A stretch of 64,000 nt of DNA from Melitaea cinxia (GCF_905220565.1 NC_059396.1:3693206-3757205); one strand, 5' to 3'. Counted from the first letter of the stretch, positions 24,808 to 34,062 are shown. Numbers and translations: made by a program. Notes: generated by a model not told the origin, from the sequence alone.

Positions 24808-25651
24808 ACGTAGGTCGACGAAATAATAGTCAAGTAAAAACGCATTATCTATACATACATATAATAAAATGGTAGGAAAGTCAAAACTGCACATTGAATA
24901 TTTTTTTACAAGAATACTTGGGGTGTGATCTACAATCGATACCGAAGCCAAAAATATAGTTTTTAGAATTTTTGTCTGTTTGTCTGTTTGTCTGTATGTA
25001 TGTCCGGGATAAACTCAAAAAGTAACGCAAGGATTTACTTCAAATTTGGCACGAATATCATTAAGAAGTCGGGTCAACATATAGGCTACATATTATCATG
25101 TTATCACCTACCGGAAACGACTAGTGAACCTTTATTTCCTCAACGCATTCTGTAACAACGTGTAATCTAACGACGCATATTTGAATGTTGTTGTTATTAT
25201 GTTAATAATAACCATGCTATATAAGTTAGCTTCATACTATAAAAATCATGCAATTTAAGTAACTAAGCCGAAAAACATTATTAAATGAATATAAGTAGAC
25301 AAGACAATTTTAAAGCAGCGCCATCTATGAGATTTTTCTGGAGATATGAAATGTAAAGAAGAAACGGGTAAATGAATGTTATTTTAAAAGGTATAATCGT
25401 AGGTATTTTTGGTGCTGTATAGCGTTCACGCAGACGACGTCGCGAGCAGCAGCTAGTTAGATATAACTCAAAAAGTTGTTCTTAGACCTCAAATAAATTT
25501 AAGTGGGACCAAATGTCACATACTATTCACATATATTTCGATTTAAAAAAAAATTGTCGAAATCGGTCCATCCAATCAAAAGCTCTGAAGTAACATACAT
25601 TAAAAAAAATACAGTCGAATTGAGAACCTCCTCTTTTTTTGGAAGTCGGTT
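24808..25651 (+). mobile_element. AACCGACTTC element, 5'-truncated and split by a Helitron
   Basis: The left part (24808-24847) and right part (25457-25651) rejoin exactly to the sequence of intact copies when 24848-25456 is removed. It retains the 3' terminus (GAAGTCGGTT at 25642-25651). Confidence 0.85.
24848..25456 (+). mobile_element. Helitron inserted in AACCGACTTC element, base-precise
   Basis: The insert begins TCTATACATAC and ends GCAGCAGCTAG. Upstream of the end lies a GC palindrome (cgacgtcg near 25437-25444), about 10 nt before CTAG, as expected of a Helitron 3' hairpin. Host sequence acgcatta|ttagatata is uninterrupted in the copies near 20396, 20988 and 45282, so insertion was between A and T with no target duplication. 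At 609 bp it has no protein-coding capacity. A TCTG/TTTG repeat occurs at about 24975-25000. Confidence 0.93.
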
Positions 25652-25666
25652 AAAAAAAGCATTGAT

Positions 25667-25959
25667 GAGTTCCGGCGAGGTTCGAAGTTGGTTCACTAGA
25701 TTATTCATTAGAGTGCCTAGTGCGAGTAGGGCTAGGGCGTAAATTTTAACTTCATTTTGTATGGGAAATTCAGGATTTCAACATAGTTCTCACGTTTGCC
25801 GCTAGATGACTCTGTATCGATTGTATCGTATTCTATTCTTTATCGTCTAGGCTGCACTGTTTAAATTCCCATACAAAATAATCTTCACGTATAAACGCGT
25901 TTCTGTGAATAAAACTCGCACTAGGCACTCAGGAGTGCTCCCAATTAAACCAAGGAACC
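25667..25959 (-). other. tRNA-Gln-like sequence lacking an anticodon arm, split by a MITE (copy 1)
   Basis: The 5' half (25931-25959, minus) reads GGTTCCTTGGTTTAATTGGG and contains an A-box-like D arm. The 3' half (25667-25690) reads CAACTTCGAACCTCGCCGGA and contains a T-loop (TTCGAAC) and the acceptor complement. A T-run follows on the minus strand. The 25711-25930 element lies between the halves, about where an anticodon arm would be. Related copies are at 26380-26431 and 27304-27360. Confidence 0.45.
25711..25930. mobile_element. MITE with perfect 17-bp terminal inverted repeats
   Basis: GAGTGCCTAGTGCGAGT at 25711-25727 is the exact reverse complement of 25914-25930. An inner inverted pair (ttttgtatgggaa / ttcccatacaaaa) adds to the structure. 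The 220-bp unit has no ORF. No clear target duplication was found. It sits inside the tRNA-like copy 1. Confidence 0.8.
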
Positions 25960-26280
25960 AGCGTAAAAAAATTAATGTAAAGTAAATGTTTATGTAATAA
26001 TGTATAAGTAAATAAGAATTCATCCGATGACATGTCGAACAAGTTTAAATAAGTATTTATTTATTCAAAACATAAAATGAAATTACAATTTTAACACTTC
26101 TTCAAGACGATTGATACAAGACCGAATTAAAAAATATATAAAAAAAAATTATTACGATAATATAATTGGAAAACAATCAAATTGATGAGTCGATGATTCC
26201 ATTGTTTCTGCATTCCATGCATTCTTCCATCGTAAGCTGAATTCTTCTAGTGTTATGTCATGGATAACTGGTAACACACA

Positions 26281-26331
26281 TTAAAAAATACAGTCGAATT
26301 GAAAACCACTTCATATTTCGAAATCGGTTAA
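26281..26331 (+). repeat. AACCGACTTC element, 3'-end fragment
   Basis: It keeps the terminal 'atacagtcgaattg' box and a mutated GAAATCGGTT end. It directly abuts the foldback element at 26341. Confidence 0.7.
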
Positions 26332-26379
26332 AAATAACAATATTAATAATATTATTTGCACAAAAAAACAAAAACAAAA

Positions 26380-26431
26380 GGAGTTGCGCCAAGATTTCAA
26401 CTTGGGGTGCTGCCAATTAAACCACGGAACC
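26380..26431 (-). other. tRNA-Gln-like sequence without anticodon arm, copy 2
   Basis: The 52-nt sequence reads GGTTCCGTGGTTTAATTGGC then a T-arm-like stem-loop (CCAAG TTGAAAT CTTGG). It resembles tRNA-Gln with the ~21-nt anticodon arm removed. The acceptor complement is degenerate (GCAACTCC). A T-rich stretch follows on the minus strand. Confidence 0.45.
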
Positions 26432-27303
26432 AAAATAACGGTATTTGAAGATATAAAATTATTGATTAGTTCTTACAGTATATTAATTAATAATTTTGAA
26501 GTAGTGTTTTAGTAGATATTAGAAAATAGGTTGATAGCTAAAATTTGGAAAAAAAATCTTCGTGTTTCACAGCATATCATTACGTGGTATGAACGTTGCC
26601 GTTAAAAAAAAAATATCAATTGCAATATTTATTTTTTTTATCTCAAATCGTTACAAGTATCTTAATTATACAACAATAAACTTTGTATTTTTTTTTTAAT
26701 TTAAAACTAATAAAATTTTGAAGTATATAGTGACATCTATCGAAACATAGACTATACTAGGTAGTGTTGTGGATGGTCTTGTCATACTTTAACGGGTTTG
26801 TATAATAAACCGGTAGAGTGCTTGCATGTTTTTCTAAAAGCATAATTTTTTCAAATATTTATTTTGAACACTATCTTTACTAAAAGCACATAGAATTAAT
26901 ATAAATAATAATAATATTTCTTCAGAATTAATATTTTTATTCAATTTTTTATTTTCGGTTAATTATCAGTGTTTAGCAATTTTTTACAAAGCGATGTTAA
27001 AGTATGTCATTTTTATTTTTTCATTAGTTTTAAATTTAAAAAAAAATGCAAAGTTTGTTGGTGTATTAATTAAGTTGCTGGTGCAACTTGAGACAAAAAA
27101 AATTTTCACCGTTCGCAATTATTATCGGCAACCTTCGTACCACGTAATGGTATATATTGTGATGCATGAAGTTTGTTTTTTTTTCTTTTTTTTTTTTATT
27201 TGAAGCCATCGTCATATTTTCTAATATCTACTAAAGCACTACTTCAAAATTAATAAATAATTTACTGTCAGAAGTAATTAATAATTTTACATACCGGCAT
27301 GCC

Positions 27304-27360
27304 GGTTCCGTGGTGTTTAATTGGCAGTACTCACTACAACTTCAAACCTGCGCGGAACTC
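27304..27360 (+). other. tRNA-Gln-like sequence without anticodon arm, copy 3
   Basis: The 57-nt sequence begins GGTTCCGTGGTGTTTAATTG and ends CGGAACTC, so the acceptor stem can pair 6-7 bp. A T8-9 run at 27366-27373 could act as a Pol III terminator. No anticodon arm can be drawn. Confidence 0.45.
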
Positions 27361-27461
27361 ATTGCTTTTTTTTGTGCAAAATATTAATACTACGAAAATT
27401 AATGTAACATAAAAATTATTATTTTTTTGTTCCTTACGTTTCGTATACTACTGTAGGAGTT

Positions 27462-27498
27462 AAAGAAGTTTTAGTTCAGTCGTGTGGTCTAAAGAACA
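27462..27498 (+). repeat. Tail fragment of the TTGAAGTAAAACTTC family
   Basis: It carries 'aaagaagttttagttcagt' followed by 'cgtgtggtctaaagaac', matching the end of the copies at 35441 and 53340. Confidence 0.6.
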
Positions 27499-27508
27499 TT
27501 CGTTTTGT

Positions 27509-27715
27509 TTGAAGTAAAACTTCTTTAGAATCTGTGAATGTGAAATTGAAACTCAATGAAAAATAAAGCCTCATCGTCCAAACGTCGACGTTAAACAAAC
27601 ACATAAATATATATAGGAGGTAATGAGATAGAATACATCACAGTGCATTTTATATTCTCGGTGCAAAAAAATCCCTCACACTTTTTTTTTGCGAACAAAC
27701 TATTTAGGATACATT
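27509..27715 (+). repeat. TTGAAGTAAAACTTC family, subfamily B copy 1
   Basis: It starts with the palindromic TTGAAGTAAAACTTCTTTA and shares 'gagatagaatacatcaca' and the following ~60 bp with the copy at 31023-31215. No coding capacity. Confidence 0.7.
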
Positions 27716-27805
27716 TAACATAATGTACTTAAATATAATTTCTGTCTCTCCTGTGATGAGTCATATAAGTCGAGTAAGATATTTTATTTTCTGGGTAGTT
27801 TAACT

Positions 27806-28456
27806 GAGGTAGGCGAGGTAGAGGACACATCAGGTAATTTCCGAGCCCAGCTGGGGTAGTCAGTGCCGGCTTTAGTACTATCAGCGCCCTAGACGAGATT
27901 TCAAGGGCGCCCTCTGATTGCAATTCAATCCTATATTTAAAAAAAAGCAATGGGTGTAATTACATAACTGTTCAGTACACACAGAAATTTTGTCAATCTA
28001 GATTGAGATATTGTCGATTGAAAATAGGTTTTTTCAAAAGCTCTCTCCCCTCTAGCATCCGTTCCAGGTATAGTTAATAATATTAACAACTCAATTCATA
28101 AATATGGATACAGTTCTACTTATAAGTTGCCATCTGTTATAAAAACATTATTGGGTCAAAAAATCAGATAGACTGTGGCGCCCTTTTATATCCAGCGTCC
28201 TAGGCGGTCGTCCCACTCGCCCTACCCTAACGCCGACACCGGGGGTAGTACCTCGACCTTACAGAAGATCACAGCTAAATAATACTGCTTTCAAGCAGTA
28301 TTGTGTTCCTGTTGGTGTTTAAGGTGATCAGAGCTCTTGGGGGGAATTGGGGATAGGGTCGGCAACGCGCTTGCGATGCTTCTGGTGTTGCAGTCGTCTA
28401 TAAGCTACGGTAATCGCTTAACATCAGGTGAACCGCACGTTTGTTTGCCGACCGAT
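27806..28456 (+). mobile_element. Lepidopteran SINE/LINE-tail repeat interrupted by a hAT-type element
   Basis: The left part (27806-27860, ending cccagctggggtagt) and the right part (28250-28456, 'acctcgaccttacagaag' to 'gtttgccgaccgat') rejoin when the insert is removed. The second copy at 34858-35105 supplies the empty site. It contains the hairpin aatactgctttcaagcagtatt. Its end motif 'catcaggtgaaccg' is common in lepidopteran repeats. Confidence 0.8.
27861..28241. mobile_element. Non-autonomous hAT-like element, 8-bp target duplication
   Basis: The 381-bp insert is flanked by exact 8-bp repeats ggggtagt (27853-27860, 28242-28249). Its ends CAGTGCCGGCTTTAG and the complement of the right end (CGGTGTCGGCGTTAG) match at 12 of 16 positions. 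An 8-bp duplication and CAG-type termini are the known hAT signature. The uninterrupted target exists at 34912-34925. No transposase remains. Confidence 0.85.
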
Positions 28457-29091
28457 AAAATTTATATATATAATAATCTATGTTATAAACATTGAGAAAC
28501 TGTAGTTAGGTTCTTTACTTTTTGAAAGACAGATATCCAAACCTTTTTTGCTTGTCGATCTAGTTTTATATAAAAAAAAAGATTATTTCGTGTAGTGTAC
28601 ATATTTAAGTTATATAAAGTTTACGAAAAAAAAAAGGAATAAATTACAAAAATTAAAAATATAATAATATAAATTCAACCCCAAAAATATAATTATATGT
28701 TGCTTAAAGCTTGCAAAACGTCATTTGTACAAGGAATAACGAAGTACGTAGTACAGAACTTCTCTGTAACAAATTGACGAAACAGTTGTATTTCGAAACG
28801 TGAAATAAAATTTGTCTTTCATCCCGACAAAATGGTTTAACAACACAATCAACGAAAGTAAAAGGTTTCACTCAACAAAAACATCGGTCGTTTTCATAGA
28901 AAACAGTCGAAGAACCGCTTGTAGACAGTTAACCCCATCGGCTTATTTACATGTAAAACGGGGTTAGGAAAAATGAAGCTGTTATATAAATAGAAATTTG
29001 AATGGAAAAGCTAGCCTGTGAGCTATCTGCCTCTATTTAAATTGGTTTTTATGTTTACTGGGACACACTTTTGAGTAACACAAAAAAAAAA

Positions 29092-29246
29092 AAAATCAGC
29101 CAAGTGCGCGTCGGACTCGCGCACGAAGGGTTCTGTACCATTAACTAGGTAAACAACAGTAGGTATATTGATTTTAATATCAGGCAAAAAGCGGCGAAAA
29201 ATCTCCTTTGTTATATGAGAGCCCCCCCTAAATATTTTTTTATTTT
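29092..29246 (+). repeat. Interspersed repeat ('gcgtcggactcgcgcacg' family), 5' part
   Basis: This is the left portion of a common lepidopteran repeat whose right portion (29706-30135) ends in an inverted counterpart (ggttctgtacc versus gggtacggaac). The segment 'aggcaaaaagcggcg...cccctaaatattt' is repeated at 29706-29760, so parts of two copies or an internal duplication are present. Confidence 0.65.
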
Positions 29247-29254
29247 ATTTTATT

Positions 29255-29614
29255 ACTAACCGACCCGTGCCCACTTCGTTGGGCGTTAAACGCCATCTAT
29301 CAAAAATCGAGAAAACGTCGTCGATAAACTAAAATAAGACTAAATTAATAACGTCGTAAGACTAATAAATTGTTTTCTAATAGCGATAGATGGCGTTAGT
29401 TTGTTTACCATTTTGATATTATATTTTAATCTTTTTCTTATTTACTGATTTTCTTTGTTCAATTACAATAAAATATAGCCTATGTCACTCCTGAATAGTG
29501 TGGCTTTCTGTTAGTGAAAGAATTTTCATGATCGGATCAGTATTTGCGAAGATTACCCCCTACATACAAACACAGTTATAAACTTTACCTCTTTATAATA
29601 TTACCTAGTATAGA
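29255..29614 (-). mobile_element. Helitron-like insert, minus orientation
   Basis: On the minus strand it starts with A|TCTATACTAGGTAAT (TC at 29613-29614) and ends ...CGGGTCGGTTAG|T. The 3' CTAG appears as TTAG. A GC hairpin region (gcccaacgaagtgggc) precedes the end. It lies between the two halves of the surrounding repeat. Confidence 0.6.
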
Positions 29615-29705
29615 TTTATTATTGAATTTAATAAATAATTAAGTTAAGTTATTTTGTTAATATTTCAAGTGCCTACCTGTTACCATTTATTGATATCCAA
29701 CAAAA

Positions 29706-30135
29706 ATAGGCAAAAATGGCGTCTTTTGTATGGGAGCTCCCCTTAAATATTTATTTTATTTTGTTTTTAGCATTTGTTGTTATGGTGTGTGGTTACGGCA
29801 ACAAAGAAAATAGCCACCACCTCTCTTCCCGTGGGTGTCGTAAGAGGCGACTAAGGGATAACACAGTTCCACTACCACCTTGGAACTTAAAAAGGCGACC
29901 GATGGTGGGATAACCATCCAACTGCTGTGTGTGTGTGTGTGTGTGTGTATTTGTTGTTATAGCGGCAACAGAAACGCATAATTTGTGAAAATTTCAACTG
30001 TCTAGTTATCGCTGTTCTTGAAATACAGCCTCGTAACAGACAGATGGACGGACTGACGGACGGACGGACTGACTGACAGACAGCGAAGTCTAAGTAATAG
30101 GGTTCCGTTTTTACCCTTTGGGTACGGAACGCTAA
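29706..30135 (+). repeat. Interspersed repeat, 3' part, carrying a SINE
   Basis: It runs to 'ggttccgtttttacc' and 'gggtacggaacgc', an internal hairpin at the end. A (GACG/GACT)n stretch lies at about 30036-30082. The SINE at 29784-29948 interrupts it with a 12-bp duplication. Confidence 0.65.
29784..29948 (+). mobile_element. 3'-shortened SINE-like copy with (GT)n tail, 12-bp target duplication
   Basis: The first ~140 bp match the family at 32128 (from gtgtggttacgg to ccatccaactgctg). The element then ends in (GT)n at 29923-29948 instead of the RTE tail. Exact 12-bp repeats atttgttgttat (29772-29783, 29949-29960) bound it, so the short form is a real insertion and not a later deletion. Confidence 0.9.
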
Positions 30136-30410
30136 CAAGACAAGTACCTATGTACAATTGTACATAGGTATATATAATCAATAAATTTGTGAGTTTATTT
30201 TATTTTATTTATTTTTAATGACTAGACACATGACAGATAAGTATTATTAGTAGTACCTGTTAGTTATTTAGTTCTTTAAAATGTCGTTATAAACACACAA
30301 GTATTTAAAATATCAGGCCATATAATTGTTAGTCTTAAATTGTAAATAGAGTTATTATTACAGGTTTCCTCAATTATAGTTTAGTATAAATACTAAAGTC
30401 CATCCATAGA
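30136..30410. other. AT-rich noncoding DNA
   Basis: Nothing recognised. Confidence 0.4.
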
Positions 30411-30414
30411 TCCA

Positions 30415-30600
30415 TCAGCCTTTAATAGCCCACAGCTGGACATAGGTGTCCGCTAATGTTCGCCCCTCCATCCGGTCCTACGATCTTTGAATCCAGCGGC
30501 TTTTCGCTGTCTTCTTCAGGTTGACAGTCCAACTGGTTAAGTTAGCCTTTGCTCCTTTTGCTGAGACCCAGTCGTCATTCGAGAACCTAGTATTTAGTAC
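30415..30600 (-). mobile_element. RTE-type LINE 3' end, second subfamily
   Basis: The minus strand encodes a C-terminus ending RTLADTYVQLWAIKG stop, homologous in position to EAYVQQWTALG in the copy at 59657. It is a short truncated fragment, and no target duplication is clear. Confidence 0.6.
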
Positions 30601-31022
30601 TTACATTTTATTATTTACTAAAGACATTTGATGTAGCTTACAGTGAATTTCTTGACAAAGTATCTTAATAATAACACTTTTGAAGTTTTGTCGTATTATG
30701 ATTGACTTTGACGATGACTGCTTGTTTCTGAATCCATCGATTCATTGTTATTTTTTTTAAGTTCCAAACATTTTCACAGTAGAATCTGTATACAAGTACC
30801 TATTACGAACAAGATAGTAACTATGCCATCATATCATTTTAGTTACACAATCGTATCTATTAGGCAATATACGACAAACACAGACTCTTTGACAAGTTGT
30901 GTGAATAGATTACTTACAAAAAAGAATTTATTAATGTTTACATGTACTCGTATTTCTAAAGATGATAGCCCAATAGGTTCTTATTCCATACTTAAAAGTT
31001 TTAGTGTTGTATTTTTTAATTT
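30601..31022. other. AT-rich noncoding DNA
   Basis: A 93-codon plus-strand frame at 30745-31026 has no recognisable feature and is not called. Confidence 0.4.
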
Positions 31023-31215
31023 TTGAAGTGAAACTTCTTTAGAATCGTTGTGATTTGTAAGTTGATGAAACGAATTTGCGTCACTATAATGAAACCAATA
31101 CATAAATATACAGGAGAGAATAAGATAGAATACATTACACAGTATTTTATATTCATAGTGAAAAAAATCACTCGTAGACTAGTTTTCAGAAGTTGCGCTT
31201 CTGCGGTCAATGAAT
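31023..31215 (+). repeat. TTGAAGTAAAACTTC family, subfamily B copy 2
   Basis: It starts TTGAAGTGAAACTTCTTTAG and follows the 27509 copy through 'taagatagaatacattaca' to 'tcacttgtag'-like sequence. Confidence 0.7.
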
Positions 31216-31286
31216 TGCTCACACATACTTGTTTTTAACTGTATTTAATATGCTCTATTTAAAAACATATAAATAACGAACTGTGT

Positions 31287-31439
31287 GTGTGTGTGTGTGT
31301 GTGGGTCTTCCTGACAGGCCCGAGGGTCTGTCCGGGTACGGGCCTCGAGGTTGTCTTTATCCGGGCTATCTTCACAGGGGCTTCATCTCCGGGGTCACAT
31401 CATTTTGTCCCTATTGGGCCAGGGCCTCATTGCCCTTCG
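31287..31439 (-). mobile_element. Short GC-rich retro-insertion, (GT)n end, 12-bp target duplication
   Basis: Exact 12-bp repeats aacgaactgtgt at 31275-31286 and 31440-31451 bound a 153-bp insert. The insert has (GT)n at 31281-31303 and a GC-rich body, so the sense strand is probably minus with an (AC)n tail. The family is not recognised. Plus-strand open frames here are spurious. Confidence 0.8.
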
Positions 31440-31451
31440 AACGAACTGTGT

Positions 31452-32114
31452 TATTTAAATTGGGAGGTTCCTGTAAATGTTTATAGATGGCGTTACTTTG
31501 ACACTTACAAACATTTAATTTTCGATCGAAGACGATCGAAGACGACACAAAACGTGCAACCATCTATAAAATGTACGCTTAATACTTTTGTGCCAGTAAG
31601 TCTAAGAGTAGGTAATATTTCGTATCCCATCATTCTTAATACAAGCTTGATAGAGTTATTAAAATCTACCAAGCATAATTGTCCTGTAATTCGCTAAATA
31701 AACGAAAAAAATATATACGTAAAGAAAATATATGAATTTTTTTCTTTAAAAGCAACACAAATTATTGTGGACATAACTGCATTATTTGCAAAAATCGCTA
31801 GTATACTTAAATACATTCCCAAATACAATAATAAAGCTGTGAAGTTGGCAATTCGCCACGTCATCCGCGCTTAAGACGCTTCAGCTGCTAGTTTCCCACT
31901 GAATACAGATTGCTTCCCCTGTAATTAAGCGCTTCTTTATTTGTATTTAAACTATATCGTGTTCATAAAACGGTTTTTATGACTAAATTTAAAGTAATTT
32001 TTAAATTATTATTGTTAATTGTAGTTATTGTTGTAACAAAAATAAGCACTGTCAATTACACAGCTACTGTTCTCGTACAATTAGAATACTTCCTATTTTT
32101 ATTTTGTTTTAAAT
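31452..32114. other. AT-rich noncoding DNA
   Basis: No gene or recognised repeat is supported. Confidence 0.45.
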
Positions 32115-32127
32115 ATTATAATGTTTT

Positions 32128-32482
32128 TTTTGTACTGTGTGGCTACGGTACTGTACTGTGTGGCTACGGTACTAAAGAATATAGCCACCCCCTCTCTTCC
32201 CGTGGATGTCGTAAGAGGCGACTAAGGGATAACACAGTTCCGCTACCACCTTGGAACTTAAAAAGCCGACCGGTGGCGGGATAACCATCCAACTGCTGGC
32301 TTTGAAATACACAGGCCGAAGACGGGCAGCAACGTCTTCGGTGCGACAAAGCCAGTAAGTACTGCGGTCACCAACCCGCCTGCCCAGCGTGGTGACTATG
32401 AACAAAACACACGAGTTCACGTTATTTTTGGCGTTAACTTGTGGAGGCCTATGTCCAGCAGTGGACTGTATAGGCTGTAATG
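32128..32482 (+). mobile_element. Full SINE-like element with RTE tail, 13-bp target duplication
   Basis: This is the sense-strand reference copy for the family. It has a 5' end with a 21-bp tandem duplication (tgtactgtgtggctacgg..., 32131-32151 and 32152-32172) and a body with 'tcttcccgtggatgtcgtaa'. The RTE-like tail 'gcctatgtccagcagtggac' is followed by TATAGGCTG and TAATGAT. Exact 13-bp repeats attataatgtttt (32115-32127, 32483-32495) flank it. Overlapping open frames on both strands are not genes. Confidence 0.9.
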
Positions 32483-32495
32483 ATTATAATGTTTT

Positions 32496-32664
32496 ATTCA
32501 CAACGTTTATTGTATTCCTTTTTTATTATATTCCTTTTATTATATTTATTGTATTCCTTTTCTCGGTAACATTAGAACACAGTCATATGAAATGTAGTCA
32601 TAGGCTTATGTATTTAACAAACAAGTCGAGCTTACGGAAAAGAGGTGGACGAAATTGTTATAAT
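32496..32664. other. AT-rich noncoding DNA
   Basis: It holds a short repeated 'tattgtattccttttttatt'-like motif (32507-32560); nothing else is recognised. Confidence 0.4.
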
Positions 32665-32672
32665 TTTTTATA

Positions 32673-33005
32673 ACTATAAGATTCAGCCTGTAAGATCCCA
32701 CGGCTGGGCATAGGTCTCTTTCTCCATGTTAGAGAAGGATCGGAGCCTAATCGGTGCTCCGCTGTGGGTTGGCCTACCCTACTATAAGTAACGGTCGCTT
32801 TCAGGTGTACCTATATGATAAAAACCGGGACAGCTTAACGTGTTCTACGAGGCACGGTGAGAAAATCTAGATAGACAGACATCCAAAACGAAAAGAAATA
32901 TTTGTACAAATACAAATATTTATCTCCGAGCGAAAATCGAACCCGTAAACAGCCGGTATTTAGACGGTACATGACACACGCACCACTGAACCAGAGCGGT
33001 TGTTA
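32673..33005 (-). mobile_element. tRNA-derived SINE, diverged copy
   Basis: The minus strand starts with a tRNA-like head (ctctggttcagtggtgcg A-box, gggttcgattttc B-box). The body 'caccgtgcctcg...cacgtta' and the RTE-like tail 'ctatgcccagccgtgggat' with 'acaggctga' follow. An 8-bp repeat tttttata flanks it (32665-32672, 33006-33013). It shares its body with the copies at 39170 and 48508. Confidence 0.75.
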
Positions 33006-33014
33006 TTTTTATAC

Positions 33015-33260
33015 CATATAAGCCGAGGAGTCAAGGGTATGCTCAACTAACAGTAACCGGTTACCGAAAGTTCGTAACGGATACCCGTCTCTACACAATA
33101 GAGCGCATTTTCGGGAGATCTGGTTTGGCTCGCACGCGCCTAATAGGCACGTAGCGAGCCGCCCGTAGCCTCGTCCTCCACACCGATTTCGTCCTAAGAC
33201 TAAGCTGAGGTGCGATCTCACTAGGAGAGACAGTCTTAGGACGAACGGACTACATAATTC
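33015..33260. other. GC-rich block with 12-bp hairpin
   Basis: About 230 bp is much GC-richer than its flanks. A perfect 12-bp inverted repeat CGTCCTAAGACT (33190-33201) / AGTCTTAGGACG (33232-33243) has a 30-bp loop. A 70-codon minus-strand frame spans most of it without a recognisable domain. It may be an unrecognised repeat. Confidence 0.45.
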
Positions 33261-34062
33261 AAAAAAAAGGGATTTCTGGATTTATTTGTGATTACAGTTC
33301 ATCTGTAAATTAGTAAAATCAATTTTATAAAATAGGCTGATATGAGGCTAAGTGTAGAAAAATCTGGATGCAAGTGACCATTCTTACTTTAAAAAATATT
33401 ATAGTTTGTGACAACATAGGGATTTATATACAACAATTAATTCTATGAAATTAATGAAATACATTCTTAATACAAAAAATACAAAATACAAAATACAAAA
33501 ATATTCTTAATGCATGTCAATCATGAGTTAACAATATCAAGTTGTAACATATTTTCAAGTAGGCATCATTAGCACGTGAAATATGTTCTCGGTGACCACT
33601 CAGTGGATTGTCTACGCGGTAATCGCTCGGACGTCTGTAAAGTATCAACTAAATGATCCCCCGACTTGATAAATGGAGACATCTAAATAGTTGTCGGGTA
33701 TTTTTATAGATATAGGCTATGCAATACGCGGATCATTACGGAAAACTTTATTGTACTATTGTTATTATATATATTAGATTGTAGGATTCACTTCGTTTTG
33801 CCTTTTTGATGACCCTACTCTTTTTTGTTTTAAAATCTCCTCTACCCCTAAGGTTGTCTGGAAGAAATCGCTTGCCTAGCGTTAAGACCGCCTTTGTGCA
33901 TATTATTACTTTGTATAATTTAATTTTTTTAAGATACCTATGTACTTTAACTTTTATGCACAATAAAGTATATTTCTTCTTCTTCTTCTTCTGTTATCAA
34001 AGTAAAATATAGTTTTAAAATTGCCTATTTGTTGACACACATGTACCTAATTTGTTTTTAAG
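33261..34062. other. AT-rich noncoding DNA
   Basis: It contains (aaaatac)n near 33472-33500 and a (CTT)n tract at 33974-33992. No gene is seen. Confidence 0.5.

Larger units (their letters stand above)
26341..27395. mobile_element. ~1-kb foldback element, arms ~265 bp, each with an armless tRNA-like motif
   Basis: The left arm (26341-26603) is an imperfect reverse complement (roughly 75-85% by eye) of the right arm (27123-27395). Shared landmarks include 'tagtagatattagaaaat' (26510-26530) against its complement at 27215-27235, and 'ccattacgtggta'-type sequence near both inner arm ends. The ~520-bp centre is AT-rich without an ORF. Each arm carries a tRNA-Gln-like sequence (26380-26431 minus, 27304-27360 plus). 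No transposase is present. Class unknown. Confidence 0.8.

Noticed and set aside
31979..32420. Overlapping 82-101 codon frames on both strands
   Set aside because: They run from AT-rich flank into the SINE at 32128-32482 and have no independent support.
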